NCBI GenBank assembly: GCA_946811185.2
Contig: OX328099.1
Coordinates: 69,692,714 to 69,756,713 of the forward strand
Source of the DNA: Hippopus hippopus
Lineage: Eukaryota > Mollusca > Bivalvia > Cardiida > Cardiidae
Reading direction: 5' to 3'
DNA length: 64,000 nucleotides
The notes below the pieces were generated by a model, which worked only from the letters and a program-made list of their open reading frames with translations, made no database searches and was not told the DNA's origin. Shown here one piece after another: positions 45,804 through 55,883 of the stretch. How positions within the stretch are numbered: position 1 is the first letter of the stretch; the number at the start of each line of letters is the position of its first letter. A program made the position numbers and the translations under genes.

Positions 45804-46071
45804 TTGAGCCATGCTCTGTTAAAAGGGGGCTTAATGCATTTGCGAAAAGTATCCGACCCAGGGTCAGCCTGCACAGTCCGTGCAGGCTGACCTGTGCCGA
45901 AACTTTCGCTATTGGTCAATTTTCTGTATTTACAAGGACCAGTCTACCTCACGATCAAGTTGATTGTTAAAAGAAGTGGCTATTGTTGATCTATAAGTAT
46001 TTGATGGCTTGCTTGGTACCATGGATCACGGAGATGCATTAAGCCCCCTTTTGCCAGAGCATGGCTCAATT
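45804..46071 (+). mobile_element. MITE-A
   Basis: Complete. The TTGAGCCATGCTCTG end is matched by CAGAGCATGGCTCAA. Confidence 0.85.
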
Positions 46072-46151
46072 ATAAGTGAATACATCTGAGCCATGGTCTG
46101 TGAAACGGGGGTTTATAACATCTGCAAAAAAATCGACCCATGTAAGCCTGC

Positions 46152-46397
46152 GGTATCATCACCCTGATATTTGAGTCGAGGTTTCAGTAGATTATCTGTT
46201 GCAGTGATATGATCTCGATTGTACAGCACAAAGAAGGGTGACCTTATTGATGATTCATTGACTCCAAGCCGAAAAGCCGCTAGGCTTGGGTCAAAAACAT
46301 GTCCTAAGTACCTTCAACTGTATTAACTTTTTCTGAGATAATATCAACAGGGGCTCCACGAAATCGTTCTACGACGCCATTGCTTTGAGGGTGGTAA
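46152..46397 (-). pseudogene. Ty3/gypsy-type integrase fragment
   Basis: The minus strand encodes YHPQSNGVVERFRGAP, then after stops and a frameshift NESSIRSPFFVLYNRDH and LKPRLKYQGDD. YHPQSNG(V)VERF is a hallmark of retroviral-type integrases of Ty3/gypsy elements. The reading is broken by two stops and at least one indel. Only about 80 codons remain, with no LTR, and the fragment sits exactly within the palindromic core of a MITE-A copy. Confidence 0.75.
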
Positions 46398-46516
46398 GCT
46401 GACCTGGGTCGAAACTTCTTGCATTTCGTAAATCATCTACGTGTGAAAGGACCATTCTTTCTCAGGATTTAGCCAATTTCACGGTTGACAAAATGAATTT
46501 TAGGGATCCATAATTA

Positions 46517-46778
46517 CGGCTTGCAACACGCGAAAAGGGGCATTCGGACATTTGCGTAAAGTGTCGTCTCGGATCAGCCTGCGCAGTCCGCGCAGGCTAA
46601 TCCGAAACGACACTTTCCGTTTTTATGTAATTTTCTGTTTTGCACAAGTCTACTGTAGCACAAAATCTAAGGTAGTCGTAAAGTGCCGTTTTGGATTAGC
46701 CTGCGCGGACTGCGCAGGCTGATCCGAGACGACACTTTACGCAAATGTCCGAATGCCCCTTTTCGCGTGTTGCAAGCC
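46517..46778. mobile_element. MITE-B inside MITE-A
   Basis: Same structure as 6769-7028. TAATTA is present at 46511-46516 and 46779-46784. Confidence 0.85.
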
Positions 46779-46888
46779 TAATTATGTCATGACTTGCTTG
46801 GTATAATGCATCACGTAGCATTTTTCCCACTTTTAACTGGGAATGGTCCATTCATATGAAGGAAAAATCATCAAAAGGGAATGCATTT

Positions 46889-47091
46889 TCTTACAAAGTG
46901 CGTAACAAAGAAACAAATGAACAAATGCACAACAGAAATACAGGGACCGGGCAGGATTCGAACCTAGAACGCCCGGGCGAAAGGCCAACACCATAACCAC
47001 TGAGCTAAAGAGAATTCTCCATAACGCAGGTGTCAGGTATTGTATTTAAATCGGGATGAAGCCATGCATGAAGGAGTGGTCTCCCGTAACA
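46889..47091 (-). repeat. 3' LTR of the TRIM-like element
   Basis: About 203 bp. On the minus strand it runs from TGTTACGGGAGACC to about TTTGTAAGA. It carries TAGCTCAGTGGTTATGG (A-box-like) and GGTTCGAATCC (exact B-box form) about 45 bases apart, followed by a T-rich tail. It is clearly similar to 47208-47716 once the SINE is removed. Confidence 0.75.
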
Positions 47092-47106
47092 CACCCCCTC
47101 TTAAAG
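47092..47106 (-). promoter_or_regulatory. polypurine tract
   Basis: Minus strand reads CTTTAAGAGGGGGTG immediately before the 3' LTR start TGTTACGGG. A purine run at this place primes plus-strand synthesis in LTR elements. Confidence 0.65.
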
Positions 47107-47189
47107 TCATCATTTATTAATGACTCAAAGCCTTATTAGGCAGAAAGTCCATTTTTGGACAAAAAATGGGATTAATGACTCAATGGCTA

Positions 47190-47207
47190 ATCCCGGACGA
47201 GCCCCCA
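47190..47207 (-). promoter_or_regulatory. tRNA-Pro primer-binding site
   Basis: On the minus strand the 18 bases directly after the LTR read TGGGGGCTCGTCCGGGAT. This is the known primer-binding site complementary to the 3' end of tRNA-Pro, and here it is a full-length match. Confidence 0.85.
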
Positions 47208-47716
47208 TCTTACGAACAAAGTCCGTAACAAAGAAACAAATATACAAATGACTAGCCCGCATAGCTCGGTTGGTAGAGCGTAAGACTCGCGATTATGACG
47301 GTGTGGGTTCGATTCCCACGGCTGGCCATCTAAAATTACTAATAGTCTTTCGGGTGAGACGTTAAACCGAGGTCCCGTGTGACGATGCTATACACCGAGC
47401 ACGTTGAACAACCATGCGTAACTTAGGATGGGTTAAGTCCTGTATCTACACTATCCCCCGTAACAATACTAACAGCCTTCAGGGTGCGTCGCCCATATGG
47501 GAAACCGGTGGCGACGATAAATAAACGCAAATTCAATCAAATGAACAAATGCATAGCAGAAATACAGGGACAGGGCAGGGGTTCGAACCTAGAACGCCCG
47601 GACGAAAGACCAACACCATAACCACTGAGCTAAAGAGAATTCTTTCTAATGCAGTTGTTAGGTATTGTATTTAAATCGGGATGAAGCCATGCATGAAGTA
47701 GTGGTCTCCCGTAACA
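47208..47716 (-). repeat. 5' LTR of the TRIM-like element, SINE-interrupted
   Basis: Same LTR as 46889-47091, beginning TGTTACGGGAGACCACT on the minus strand and keeping the tRNA-like boxes (GGTTCGAACCC). A plus-strand SINE at 47253-47540 splits its 3' third. Confidence 0.75.
47253..47540 (+). mobile_element. SINE-5, tRNA-derived, inserted in the LTR
   Basis: The tRNA-like head has TAGCTCGGTTGGTAGAGCG (A box) and GGTTCGATTCC (B box), followed by a long unrelated body and an AAATTCAATCAAATG tail. CAAATG occurs on both sides. The neighbouring LTR copy lacks it, which confirms a later insertion. The extra body and tail argue against a functional tRNA gene. Confidence 0.7.
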
Positions 47717-47912
47717 ATTTATGTAAAACAAGGATAAGTAGGGAGTTTTGTTTGATATACACAAGTATCGACAATAATGTCTCCATTTTCTATATTTAAA
47801 GAAATAGAAGACGTCTGCTGCAAGACACAGAAGAGCATGTAATGGAGGTCATGAACTGCAAGATATGTCAAAATGCAGCAAAGGCGTTTCATCTCTTCTA
47901 GCGCCAAATATT

Positions 47913-48787
47913 ATTATTATACTGCAAAGAAATTTCTCGTGATCTGACTGGATAATATGCCCCGAACATATATATCATGTCCACTGGCAAAACCAACGTA
48001 AAAGCAGTTTCCCTTTCGGGAGCCCCGTATACATGACTACACTATCAACACAACATCCAAAATGGCGGCGTCGATCAAGATTAACATCAAGATTATGCGC
48101 CAAGCTGCACGTTTTAGCACGTATTACCAAGGTTTCAGTGACGTCAGTTCCCAGTGACGTCAGTTTTCATTGAATTGGGGCACTCAGAAGGGAAATTGTA
48201 CTTCGTCAGCTACTCATTTTTTAAACCAAAAAAACAGGTAAAATTCGCTTAACAAACGTTGGAATGGTAAAACTTTGCAGTTTAATAAATTCGTTGTACG
48301 GTCAGGTGGCAGGGGACTTGGAAACTTGTTCACGGCTGTAGTGAATCATGTCGTCCCGAGCCGAAGGCGAGGTGGCGACATGATTCACCACAGCCGTGGA
48401 CAAGTTTCCAAGTCCCCTGCCACCTGACCGTACAACGAATTTATTATACTGAAAAGTTTCACCATTCCAACGTGTATTAAGCGAAATTTACCTGTTCTTT
48501 GGTTTCAAAAATTGAGTACGCTGACGAATTAGAATTTCCCTTCTGAGTGCCCCAAGGAACTGACGTCACTGAAACCTTGGAAAAACGTGCAGTTTGGTGC
48601 ATAATCTTGATGTTAATCTTGATCGACGCCGCCATTTTGGATGTCGCGTTGAAAGTGTAGTTATGTATACGGGGCTCCGGAAAGGGAAACTGCTTTTACG
48701 TTGGTTTTGCCAGTGGACATGATATATATGTTAGGGGCATATTATCCAATCAGATCACGAGAAATTTCTTTGCAGTATAATAATTAT
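47913..48787. mobile_element. large foldback element
   Basis: Two arms of about 420 bp pair along their whole length, from ATTATTATACTGCAAAG at the left to its complement ending about 48784. The centre lies near 48352 (CCGAGCCGAAGGCGAGG). The arms include TGACGTCA sites and AAAATGGCGGCGTCGATC. There is no coding content. Small insertions distinguish the arms. Confidence 0.8.
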
Positions 48788-48961
48788 CATTGTCTACGGT
48801 TCAACACATTCTGACCGTAGATGTTTTGTAGACTAACCATGGCAAACAAATATGAACCTTTTCACTAGAAGGAGTTTTTATATATATCACTTCGGTAAAC
48901 GGAGAGGGTGGGCGTTATGAGCAATGCTCTCTTCTTTAGAACATCTTGACGTGTGTTGCAG

Positions 48962-49198
48962 ACCCGTCAAATTGTATTGTGAAGGGGATTTCAAGGGCTA
49001 AGGTAGAAAAACCTATTAAAATGTTGCTGTATGTAAATCATGGGATTCCGCAGGGAAATTTACCAAAAAGTGCAGACATGTCTCTGCAGGCAATCGATAA
49101 ACAAGTACCACCCACGCCACAAAACCTAACCAAAATATTACCTTATGCCATGCACTTTGCTTTACGAAAATATACCGATAAAGATACAGGGAAAAAAG
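48962..49198 (+). CDS. candidate exon of unknown protein
   Basis: An acceptor (GTGTTGCAG before 48962) and a donor (GTAAAT from 49199) enclose 237 open bases with protein-like composition. The translation includes VEKPIKMLLYVNHGIPQG and KILPYAMHFALRKYTDKDTG. I do not recognise the family. It is not the missing S2 or M4 of the receptor upstream. It could be an exon of a neighbouring gene, or of an unlisted repeat. It lies 175 bases after a large foldback element. Confidence 0.35.
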
Positions 49199-49914
49199 GT
49201 AAATAAGCCAATGTCTCACTGTACACAGCTCATATAGAATGACATTTTTTAAAATTTTTATCTTGGTCGCAAATTTTGATTCACACAAAAATCTATGTTC
49301 TTCTCTTGCAAGGTTGACGTTGTCTTTTGATGTCAAATAAATTATTATGTAAAGATGACCTGTACAAGTGAAATCAAAATATTACATGGTATTCTTTTTT
49401 TGTATTCCATACTGATAGCATCCAGAAATAGAGTAGATAAGGTTTGTTTACATCGACAGTTTGGCGCTTTTTCGTTTTAAAAGTGCACACGAGTAACAGG
49501 ACGTTTTAATTAAGTTTTGTCACTATAACACTAGCTCTTTCAATGCAAAATATATTAGACATTCACGACAAGGTTCGGAATGTAGAACGAGATTTATGTT
49601 TAAAATATTAACTTGTGAATAATCAAGTAATCACATTTGTAATCAAATTATTGAAACTACTGACACATTAGCGAAGGCGGAAAAAGCGGCCTCAGTAAAA
49701 ATAGAACTTCGTTATTCATACAAGATTGAAGAAAAATGGTCCAATCCAGTTAAAAATTCCGATCCGGTTTTGACCCGGTAAAATCCGGTTAAGTCCGATC
49801 CGATAACTGTAACCACCGCTCATAGCCATTTGCTTTTCACAGTAGGAAATACCATGAAAAGATTCTGTTTGTTTATTTTTAATTGAAAAGAAGCAAATGT
49901 CAAATATAATACGG

Positions 49915-50073
49915 AATATTATGCTGTAGTGACTTTCCTGGTGCTGTATTTACTTCGAGAAGCGTGAGAAAATTTGATATCGCGCGAGACCGAAGGTCGA
50001 GCGAGATGCCACAATTTTCTTACGCAGCGAGAAGTAAATACAAGCACCAGGAAAGTCATTACAGCATAATATT
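49915..50073. mobile_element. short foldback
   Basis: AATATTATGCTGTAGTGACT and AGTCATTACAGCATAATATT form arms of about 42 bases. The centre is rich in CGAG/CTCG. Confidence 0.75.
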
Positions 50074-51714
50074 CCTTTTATTATATACCTACACCTTTTC
50101 AACGACAAAATATTGGAAATTATTGACATTTTATTCGAAAACGGTTAGCAAAATAAAATAATTAATGGTGTAGTAGCCAGTAACTTCGTTTTCATGAATG
50201 GCGGATGAATATTACAGCGTAAAATTTTGACCAATGAACTTGCAAATGAATACATACGTATACAGCGCGTGAGTTACGTCATTATGACGTCATCATACCA
50301 TATTTGGAACCGTATTTCACAGTGTGTAGATACAGATTTTTTTTCTGTCCTGTGTGGTATTTCATCCGTGTGCGACGCATGTATTTTCTCCGGAAAACAT
50401 TCAGGTACATAATAAATTTGAAGATTTGGCGTTTGGACACTTTCTAGAGTTCACCTTCGGCGAGCTTTCTAGGCCTTTTCACTTTCTTTTCGGTTGTACA
50501 AACTCGTAGCTAGAAGAAACCTATATCACCCGGCAGAAAATACGAGGGTGAAAAAGGTTGTGTTGGGATAAGTAAGGATGAACCTTATTTGCATAGGTCA
50601 CTGACTTAATTTACATATAAGCAAACATCTTGAACGTTATCGATGAAATCTTGTTCAGTCATTGGTTTTGCACATAGATAGCGTTCAAATTGGAGTGGTA
50701 GAGAGTTTGTAATCATGTCATGTCAACATTGTGTCATATTAAAGAGAATTGTGATTTCTAAAAGAAAGAACGATCTTCTGTCGAGCAGTACTTAACGACT
50801 GTGGAGGTTTTTTTTACACTTGAATCTGAGTTACCCTTGATGGCAATAAACTAGCGATTGCAAGTCTAAAAAATCTAGATGAGCCTGTACGAATGTTTAC
50901 AGAAATCTTTTACGACACAGTCAAAACAACTGCAACAAAAGTAGATAAGGTAAATTTCCTTGCATGGTTCATTATTATTTGGCTTCACAAGACTTACCTA
51001 CTCTTTGTGTAAACTTGTCGCTTTTTACGTGAATCATGGAATAAAACAAGCAAACAGACAAAAAAAGATACCCAGAATGAAAACTGATGAATAGCCTTTG
51101 ATAAAGAAAAAAAAAAGCAATCAATAAAACAAATAAACAACAAGTACACGGGGCATGTTCTACCAGAGAGGGGGAGAGAAAAAAGAGATGCTGTACCATT
51201 TTAAGAGAATGTTATTTAATTCCAGAGTACATAAAAACAATGTGTATGCCAATCTATAACGTTCACTTGCAAATTGGATGACAAATTGTATGTCTTATAC
51301 ATGGCCCTGGACTCGGTATAAACAGAATTAAGTTGCCTTATTAGCCTCAATCTGTCACTGAGAGATTATTGATCGCCCCATTCGGAAAAAAATACCCTCT
51401 CGGTTTTCTCTCAGTCGAATTATCTCGGACCATTGCAAGCTGGGGATAAGCATGGCGTAATTCGTTTAAGCTCTCTCTTGTTGTACCAACAATGGTTCAC
51501 GTTGGAAAGCATTGTTACAAATGAAGAAATTATTCATGATGAACTGTGTATTTGTCGAAGTCTTCTCAGATGTAAGATTTTAATTAATTTGTTTCGACAT
51601 TTTCTTTCCTCTGTTTGACCCAATTAGGAAGTTTCCAGATAGATTTTATTGAGTAATGTATACTGTGATGATCTCAAACTCACCTAGCAGAAATGAAAGC
51701 ACTGAATCATTTTA

Positions 51715-51771
51715 ACCCTAAGGCTGCTAAGCGCAACTCAAGGACCTTTTGCGGACGGTGTAGATCAAGGC
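51715..51771 (-). mobile_element. MITE-C, truncated
   Basis: AACCCTAAGGCTGCTAAGCG to GGTGTAGATCAAGG, ending at the start of the dyad. Confidence 0.7.
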
Positions 51772-52636
51772 CCGGAAAATAGCTCCGGTATAAGCCGAGC
51801 ATGGTGGGGATATTTTTGTTTTGTACAAGTCTGTGACAAACCCTAAACAAATCTCGGTTTTCCCATTTCTGTATGTAGAATACCGTATACAAAGATTTGC
51901 ATTAGACAGTGGTAATTTTTCTATTTTTTCCCCCTCGTTTACAAATAATTATTATATTTGTAAGACTTTTGGATCGAAAAACAGGCTTAATTTCTCCACA
52001 GACGTATTATTTATAATTTTTTTCTGCATGCTACTTTTTAGCGACCGAGTTTTGAATTTACGCACTGCGCATTAAGATCTATCCTGTACCGGAGAGTGAT
52101 GTGTCATAGCAGACAGGTCAATCTTTGAAAAACATGACATGCGCAGACAATGGAATAAATGGTGAATGAAACGCATAATCAGAGAAATTACAATAATGTA
52201 GGGTTTTTTGCTTTTTTAGATACATTGTATATGGGTAACTTGTTTCTGATTCTTGAGACACTTTACAAGATTATTTCACCTCTTGTAAAAAAAAAAAAAA
52301 AAATCCCATGAAAATGCTGATGATAATGACGCTAATGATGGTCGTTGCGTTGGTGTTCATGTCAATAAGCACAAGAATACAATAGCCCGACACTGTTTAC
52401 CTGCAGTTTTCACTTTTCACTTTAAAGGGCAAATCAACAAGTTTCAGATTTGGTTAATTTTCAAATCTACACTTATCAAATGGTAACCTGGTAATGTTGT
52501 AATTAGAAAAAAAAATTAGTAAAAGTACTTTTTTTCAATTCATATTTCTGCTTATTAATTTTTATTGCATCGCTTATCTCCCTTACTTATTGTTGCGTCC
52601 CTTGATTTGTGACGTCATAGGAGAGCTTGTTTCAAT

Positions 52637-52822
52637 ATGGACGTTGTTTACGATAGTGAACTGAGCGATATTGAAGACGAAGAAATAGACGATTTTGGGC
52701 CGGTGAGGCCGTACATGTACGAGCCAATTTTTAAAGAAACTTATTAAGTTTCTGATGATGAGGATAAAAGTAACTTTTTGCCCACTGATGTCGAAAATGA
52801 TGATGTTGTGCCGGACTTTTAA
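52637..52822 (+). pseudogene. acidic protein first exon of the Kolobok-like element, nonsense-mutated
   Basis: ATG at 52637 starts MDVVYDSELSDIEDEEIDDF and continues with GPVRPYMYEP. A TAA stop falls at 52745-52747. The same frame then continues with protein-like acidic sequence (VSDDEDKSNFLPTDVENDD) to a second stop at 52820-52822. This fits a single sense codon mutated to TAA. The acidic leader with a PYMYEP motif resembles, from memory, proteins annotated P2X7-like in molluscs and cnidarians; that match was not checked. The start lies just after a TGACGTCA site in the element's left end. Confidence 0.5.
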
Positions 52823-53782
52823 ACGTGCTGAGTATTGCGCGCTATTGAAATACGTCTATTACGGGGCGAACATCGCTTACAGAAATATTATTCTATATAT
52901 GATAAAATTAAGTGTATGGCATAAACTTTGTTTCACGTGAAGCATTTTCAGTAGATTAACGGGCGGAATTAAACAACAACCAAAAAAAAAACCAAAAAAT
53001 ACGGTTTCAAGACAGTTCCACGAACAAGACAGTTCCCCGACACTTTTGAAGACATTTCCCCGAAACTTTAGTTTCATGTCGAATAACCCTTTTCTTGACT
53101 TTTACGATTGATAATCGTGAGATGTTAGTTCTAACTATTTGTTGATGGGTCCTTGTTGATATTTGTACCTTGTAAAGAATTCTGTACACATTGACCGGTA
53201 CAAGTTTATTCTCTCGTGGGTGAAGGGTTACACAATAAATCACGATTTTCATGAGAATAAGAATATTTTGAAATGCTGTTAACCAGCATGAAATTTGATA
53301 AAAGAATATGTTCCGAGATTATTAAGAGTTAATTCTCAAAATTATTTTGAAAATTATTTTAGTTGTTTTTCTTACCATACTGAAATACATGAACATCAGA
53401 GAGAGGGAGAGGGGATCTACTTGTGTGAAATACTTTTTTGCTGTTTACCTTGTCCACATGATCCATTCAATGCAAAAATTTATCATACATGTATAGCTAT
53501 TGTATGTTCCATACAGAGCTTCTCTGTGAAAGTCTTAAACTCTGAATTGTAATTTGTTCAGTTCTTGTTTGTCTTATGCAAATTGTTTCAATTTGGGTAA
53601 GTCTCAAATTGGTCTACCGTCTACTAGGGACCAGGGATCGTATATAGGATCCCTGTAGGGACTGAGCGGTTAATACTGACATTCCGGTCAAACTGCAGTA
53701 TAGACGACTTCAGATTCATTGTAAAAACATAGAAAGAGCTGGTAACTATCAATTGGTTCTTTATCCACAATATTTTCTATTT
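52823..53782. other. interior of the Kolobok-like element
   Basis: No transposase motif recognised. ATGCTGTTAACCAGCAT at about 53272 is a scrap of a MITE-E centre. Confidence 0.45.
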
Positions 53783-54011
53783 TTAACTCTTTACCAAACG
53801 ACAAAATACTAAACAGATCCAAATTGAAATCACTTGCAGACGACAAAATAAAGTTAAATATTTCAAAAATTGAAATTTGTTTCCAGCAGAGTAGAAAACA
53901 TTGTGGTTAAAGAAGAAAATGCTGGCTACCAGCATTATCTCCTTTTCCTACAATGTTTTTAAAAGGCTTCTGTCTCAGGGTCGTAAAAACTAGGGATTGA
54001 TTGGTAAAGGG
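53783..54011 (-). mobile_element. MITE-E inside the Kolobok-like element
   Basis: TAACTCTTTACCAAACGACA start, centre GAAAATGCTGGCTACCAGC. Confidence 0.8.
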
Positions 54012-54126
54012 TTAAATATAAATCCCACACATTGGGCACGAGTTTTGTTTTGGTTCCCAGGAAGCAGTATCCGAAGAGATTAGTACGAGTTGTATGAACT
54101 TGTTTCTCAAGAGGTGTAAAATACAT
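54012..54126 (+). mobile_element. SINE-3, 5'-truncated
   Basis: Retains CCCACACATTGGGCACGAG, GGTTCCCAGGAAGCAG and CTTGTTTCTCAAG. It lies inside the Kolobok-like element. Confidence 0.7.
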
Positions 54127-54127
54127 G

Positions 54128-54361
54128 TTTAAATTGTTACCAAACATCAAATTTATTGACTCAACCGAATTGAAAGCATTTGGAGTCAACAAATTAAATT
54201 TTACTCACATGTTTGGACTTGTCTTTGATGGGGTAGAAAACATTGTAGAAAAAGGAGAAAATACTGGTTACCATTATTTTCTCCTTTACCTACAATGTTT
54301 TCAAAAGGTTTTTGTTTCTTCACAAGGGTCGTTAAAACAAAGGATTGTTTGGTAAAGGGTT
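54128..54361 (-). mobile_element. MITE-E inside the Kolobok-like element
   Basis: Centre GAGAAAATACTGGTTACCAT, end TTGTTTGGTAAAGGGTTAA. Confidence 0.8.
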
Positions 54362-54467
54362 AAACTAAGTTAAACTAAATTCCAATAAACAATCACATTT
54401 TATCGGTCATATTTAAATGCTGTGGATTTGAAATATTCTAATTTTTTATCATTTGGGTAAGGGTTAG

Positions 54468-54690
54468 GCTAAACCCTTACACAGATGGCAAAACTTTAGA
54501 CTTGTCCACTCCACACTGAAAGTATTTGCAGATCACAGATCAAATGTGGCCTTGACAATAGGTTTGAGGGTAGAAAATATTGTAGGAAAAGAAGATAACT
54601 CTGGGAATCAGGACTTATTCCTTTTTTCACCCTGTCCTCAAAAGCCTTCTCCATTAGGGTGGTTGAAGATCAGAATTTTGAGGTAAAAGG
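54468..54690 (-). mobile_element. MITE-E, degenerate, inside the Kolobok-like element
   Basis: AAACCCTTACACAGATGG and AGAAAATATTGTAGGAAAAG. The palindrome is largely lost. Confidence 0.6.
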
Positions 54691-55173
54691 TAAAAGAATT
54701 GGCGTGTGAGCCTGGTCAAAAACATTCTGTTTCTTAATTTAAAAAAAAAAATGTGTTATTTTTAATTTTCTCACTTTTGTCTGATTATCAGAGAAAATGA
54801 CTTGTGTCAAATTATATGCATTTTCAAAATTTTCATACTGACATGTTCAAAACATTTTTCTCAGTAGCCTGTCTAGAAGACATAATATGGATAGGAAAAG
54901 GAAATATATCCACAAATCAAAATTGTATAGATATAATTCTAAATTTGTTCAAAATGCATGTAAGTTGTCAAATCATTTTTAAGAGTGAAATGTCAAGGAG
55001 AAGTAGTGTATGGGATAAAAGCTGTAACATGGGTTTACTGTCACCAACAAACATTACAGTGTAAAGAGGTGAGATATGCAAATGTTATGTAACCATTTCC
55101 TGTATTGTTTCACCTGGTCGGTGATGGATTTACATTTATGACCATGATTAGGGGTAGCCAGATACTGATTTCA

Positions 55174-55456
55174 CCCTTTACCATACAAAGCCTAGATCTA
55201 GTTTCCATTACCCAAAGAAAGAGTGTTTGAAAAACATTGTGGGAAGAAAATGATGTTTGCTGTTCAAAGAATGATTATTATCCCTTGAAAGTTTACATCA
55301 TTTGAACAATGTCGATTATGTTAGTTGCAAAATTTATGTTATAAATTTGGATGAATCTATAATTTTGTTAAATGTTGAAATCATTTGGAAAAGGGAGAAA
55401 ACGGCAGCATTTTCTCTTTGTTCAGAATGAAGCAGTAATGTAGAAAAGGGTAAATT
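55174..55456 (+). mobile_element. MITE-E, degenerate, inside the Kolobok-like element
   Basis: CCCTTTACCATACAAAGCC start and AACATTGTGGGAAGAAAATG, then scattered matches to a GGAAAAGGG end. Confidence 0.5.
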
Positions 55457-55505
55457 AGTACGAATAACAATTCATGTATTCCAATTTCAAGAAAAAAGAA
55501 ATTAC

Positions 55506-55883
55506 CTACTTCATGTTGGATTTTCTTTTTGGAAATTGCCGTTGCGGATTGTCTGTCTTTCGGAGTTTCGGTTTAAAGCCTATCTCCTTTCGACTCGGAG
55601 TTTCGAATAATGTCGGCACAGCGTCAGGTTTTAACCGCAGGCTAAAATTCCTATAACCAATTTCTTTTGCGAGTTTTGGACTTATTAAGAACTGACTGTC
55701 ATCGAAGTATTTCAGACACAATTTCGAATGAACCGATGGCAAAAAATCTGTCGCTACTGTCCGGCCCCGGTTTAAACGTTGAATCCATAGTTTCCTCCTT
55801 TTTAATTCCTTCGGAAATTTGAAAATACTACTTCTATGAGTTCCCGAATCGACGTTGCAGCCATAGGCTGCACAATTTACCAT
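55506..55883 (-). CDS. THAP-domain protein exon, zinc ligand altered
   Basis: Reads on the minus strand from ATG at 55883 for 125 codons. THAP domains are C2CH zinc-dependent DNA-binding modules often derived from transposons. Visible here: MVNCAAYGC at the start (Cys4, Cys9), Trp33, SKLCLKYF (Cys56) and the closing AVPTLF motif (88-93). The His ligand expected three residues after Cys56 is Tyr59, so zinc binding may be impaired. The C-terminal part is basic. A possible donor (GTAGGT or GTAATT) overlaps the end of the frame, so it may be only the first exon. It lies inside the TTAA-flanked element, facing the gene at the other end. Confidence 0.72.
   Translation of the reverse strand: MVNCAAYGCNVDSGTHRSSIFKFPKELKRRKLWIQRLNRGRTVATDFLPSVHSKLCLKYFDDSQFLISPKLAKEIGYRNFSLRLKPDAVPTLFETPSRKEIGFKPKLRKTDNPQRQFPKRKSNMK

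Larger units (their letters stand above)
46088..46835 (+). mobile_element. MITE-A carrying two insertions
   Basis: Starts TGAGCCATGGTCTGTG. The integrase fragment occupies its core (46152-46397), and MITE-B sits at 46517-46778 between TAATTA repeats. It then ends at CATCACG. Confidence 0.75.
46889..47716 (-). mobile_element. miniature LTR retrotransposon (TRIM-like) with tRNA-like LTRs
   Basis: Minus-strand element. 5' LTR at 47716-47208, primer site 47207-47190, short internal region, purine tract next to 47092, 3' LTR at 47091-46889. LTRs start TGTTACGGGAGACCACT. The two flanks carry ATTT (46885-46888 and 47717-47720), a likely target duplication. The internal region is only about 116 bp and has no coding sequence, so the element would need proteins from elsewhere. 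A SINE sits in the 5' LTR. Each LTR contains tRNA-like A and B boxes. Confidence 0.75.
49199..52421. other. A/T-rich DNA
   Basis: Contains the foldback at 49915 and a MITE-C end at 51715. Remaining short frames lack motifs and splice context. Confidence 0.45.

Noticed and set aside
46945..47330. tRNA genes
   Set aside because: The tRNA-like boxes are within LTRs or a SINE head, with unpaired stems and repeat-family tails. No intact cloverleaf was found.
47719..47907. Possible RING-finger scrap (MEVMNCKICQNAAKAF on + strand)
   Set aside because: Only a few residues resemble an IAP RING, stops follow at once and no Cys/His pairs continue.
54804..55064. 86-residue frame inside the Kolobok-like element
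   Set aside because: No transposase motif, no splice signals of note, and codon pattern looks random.
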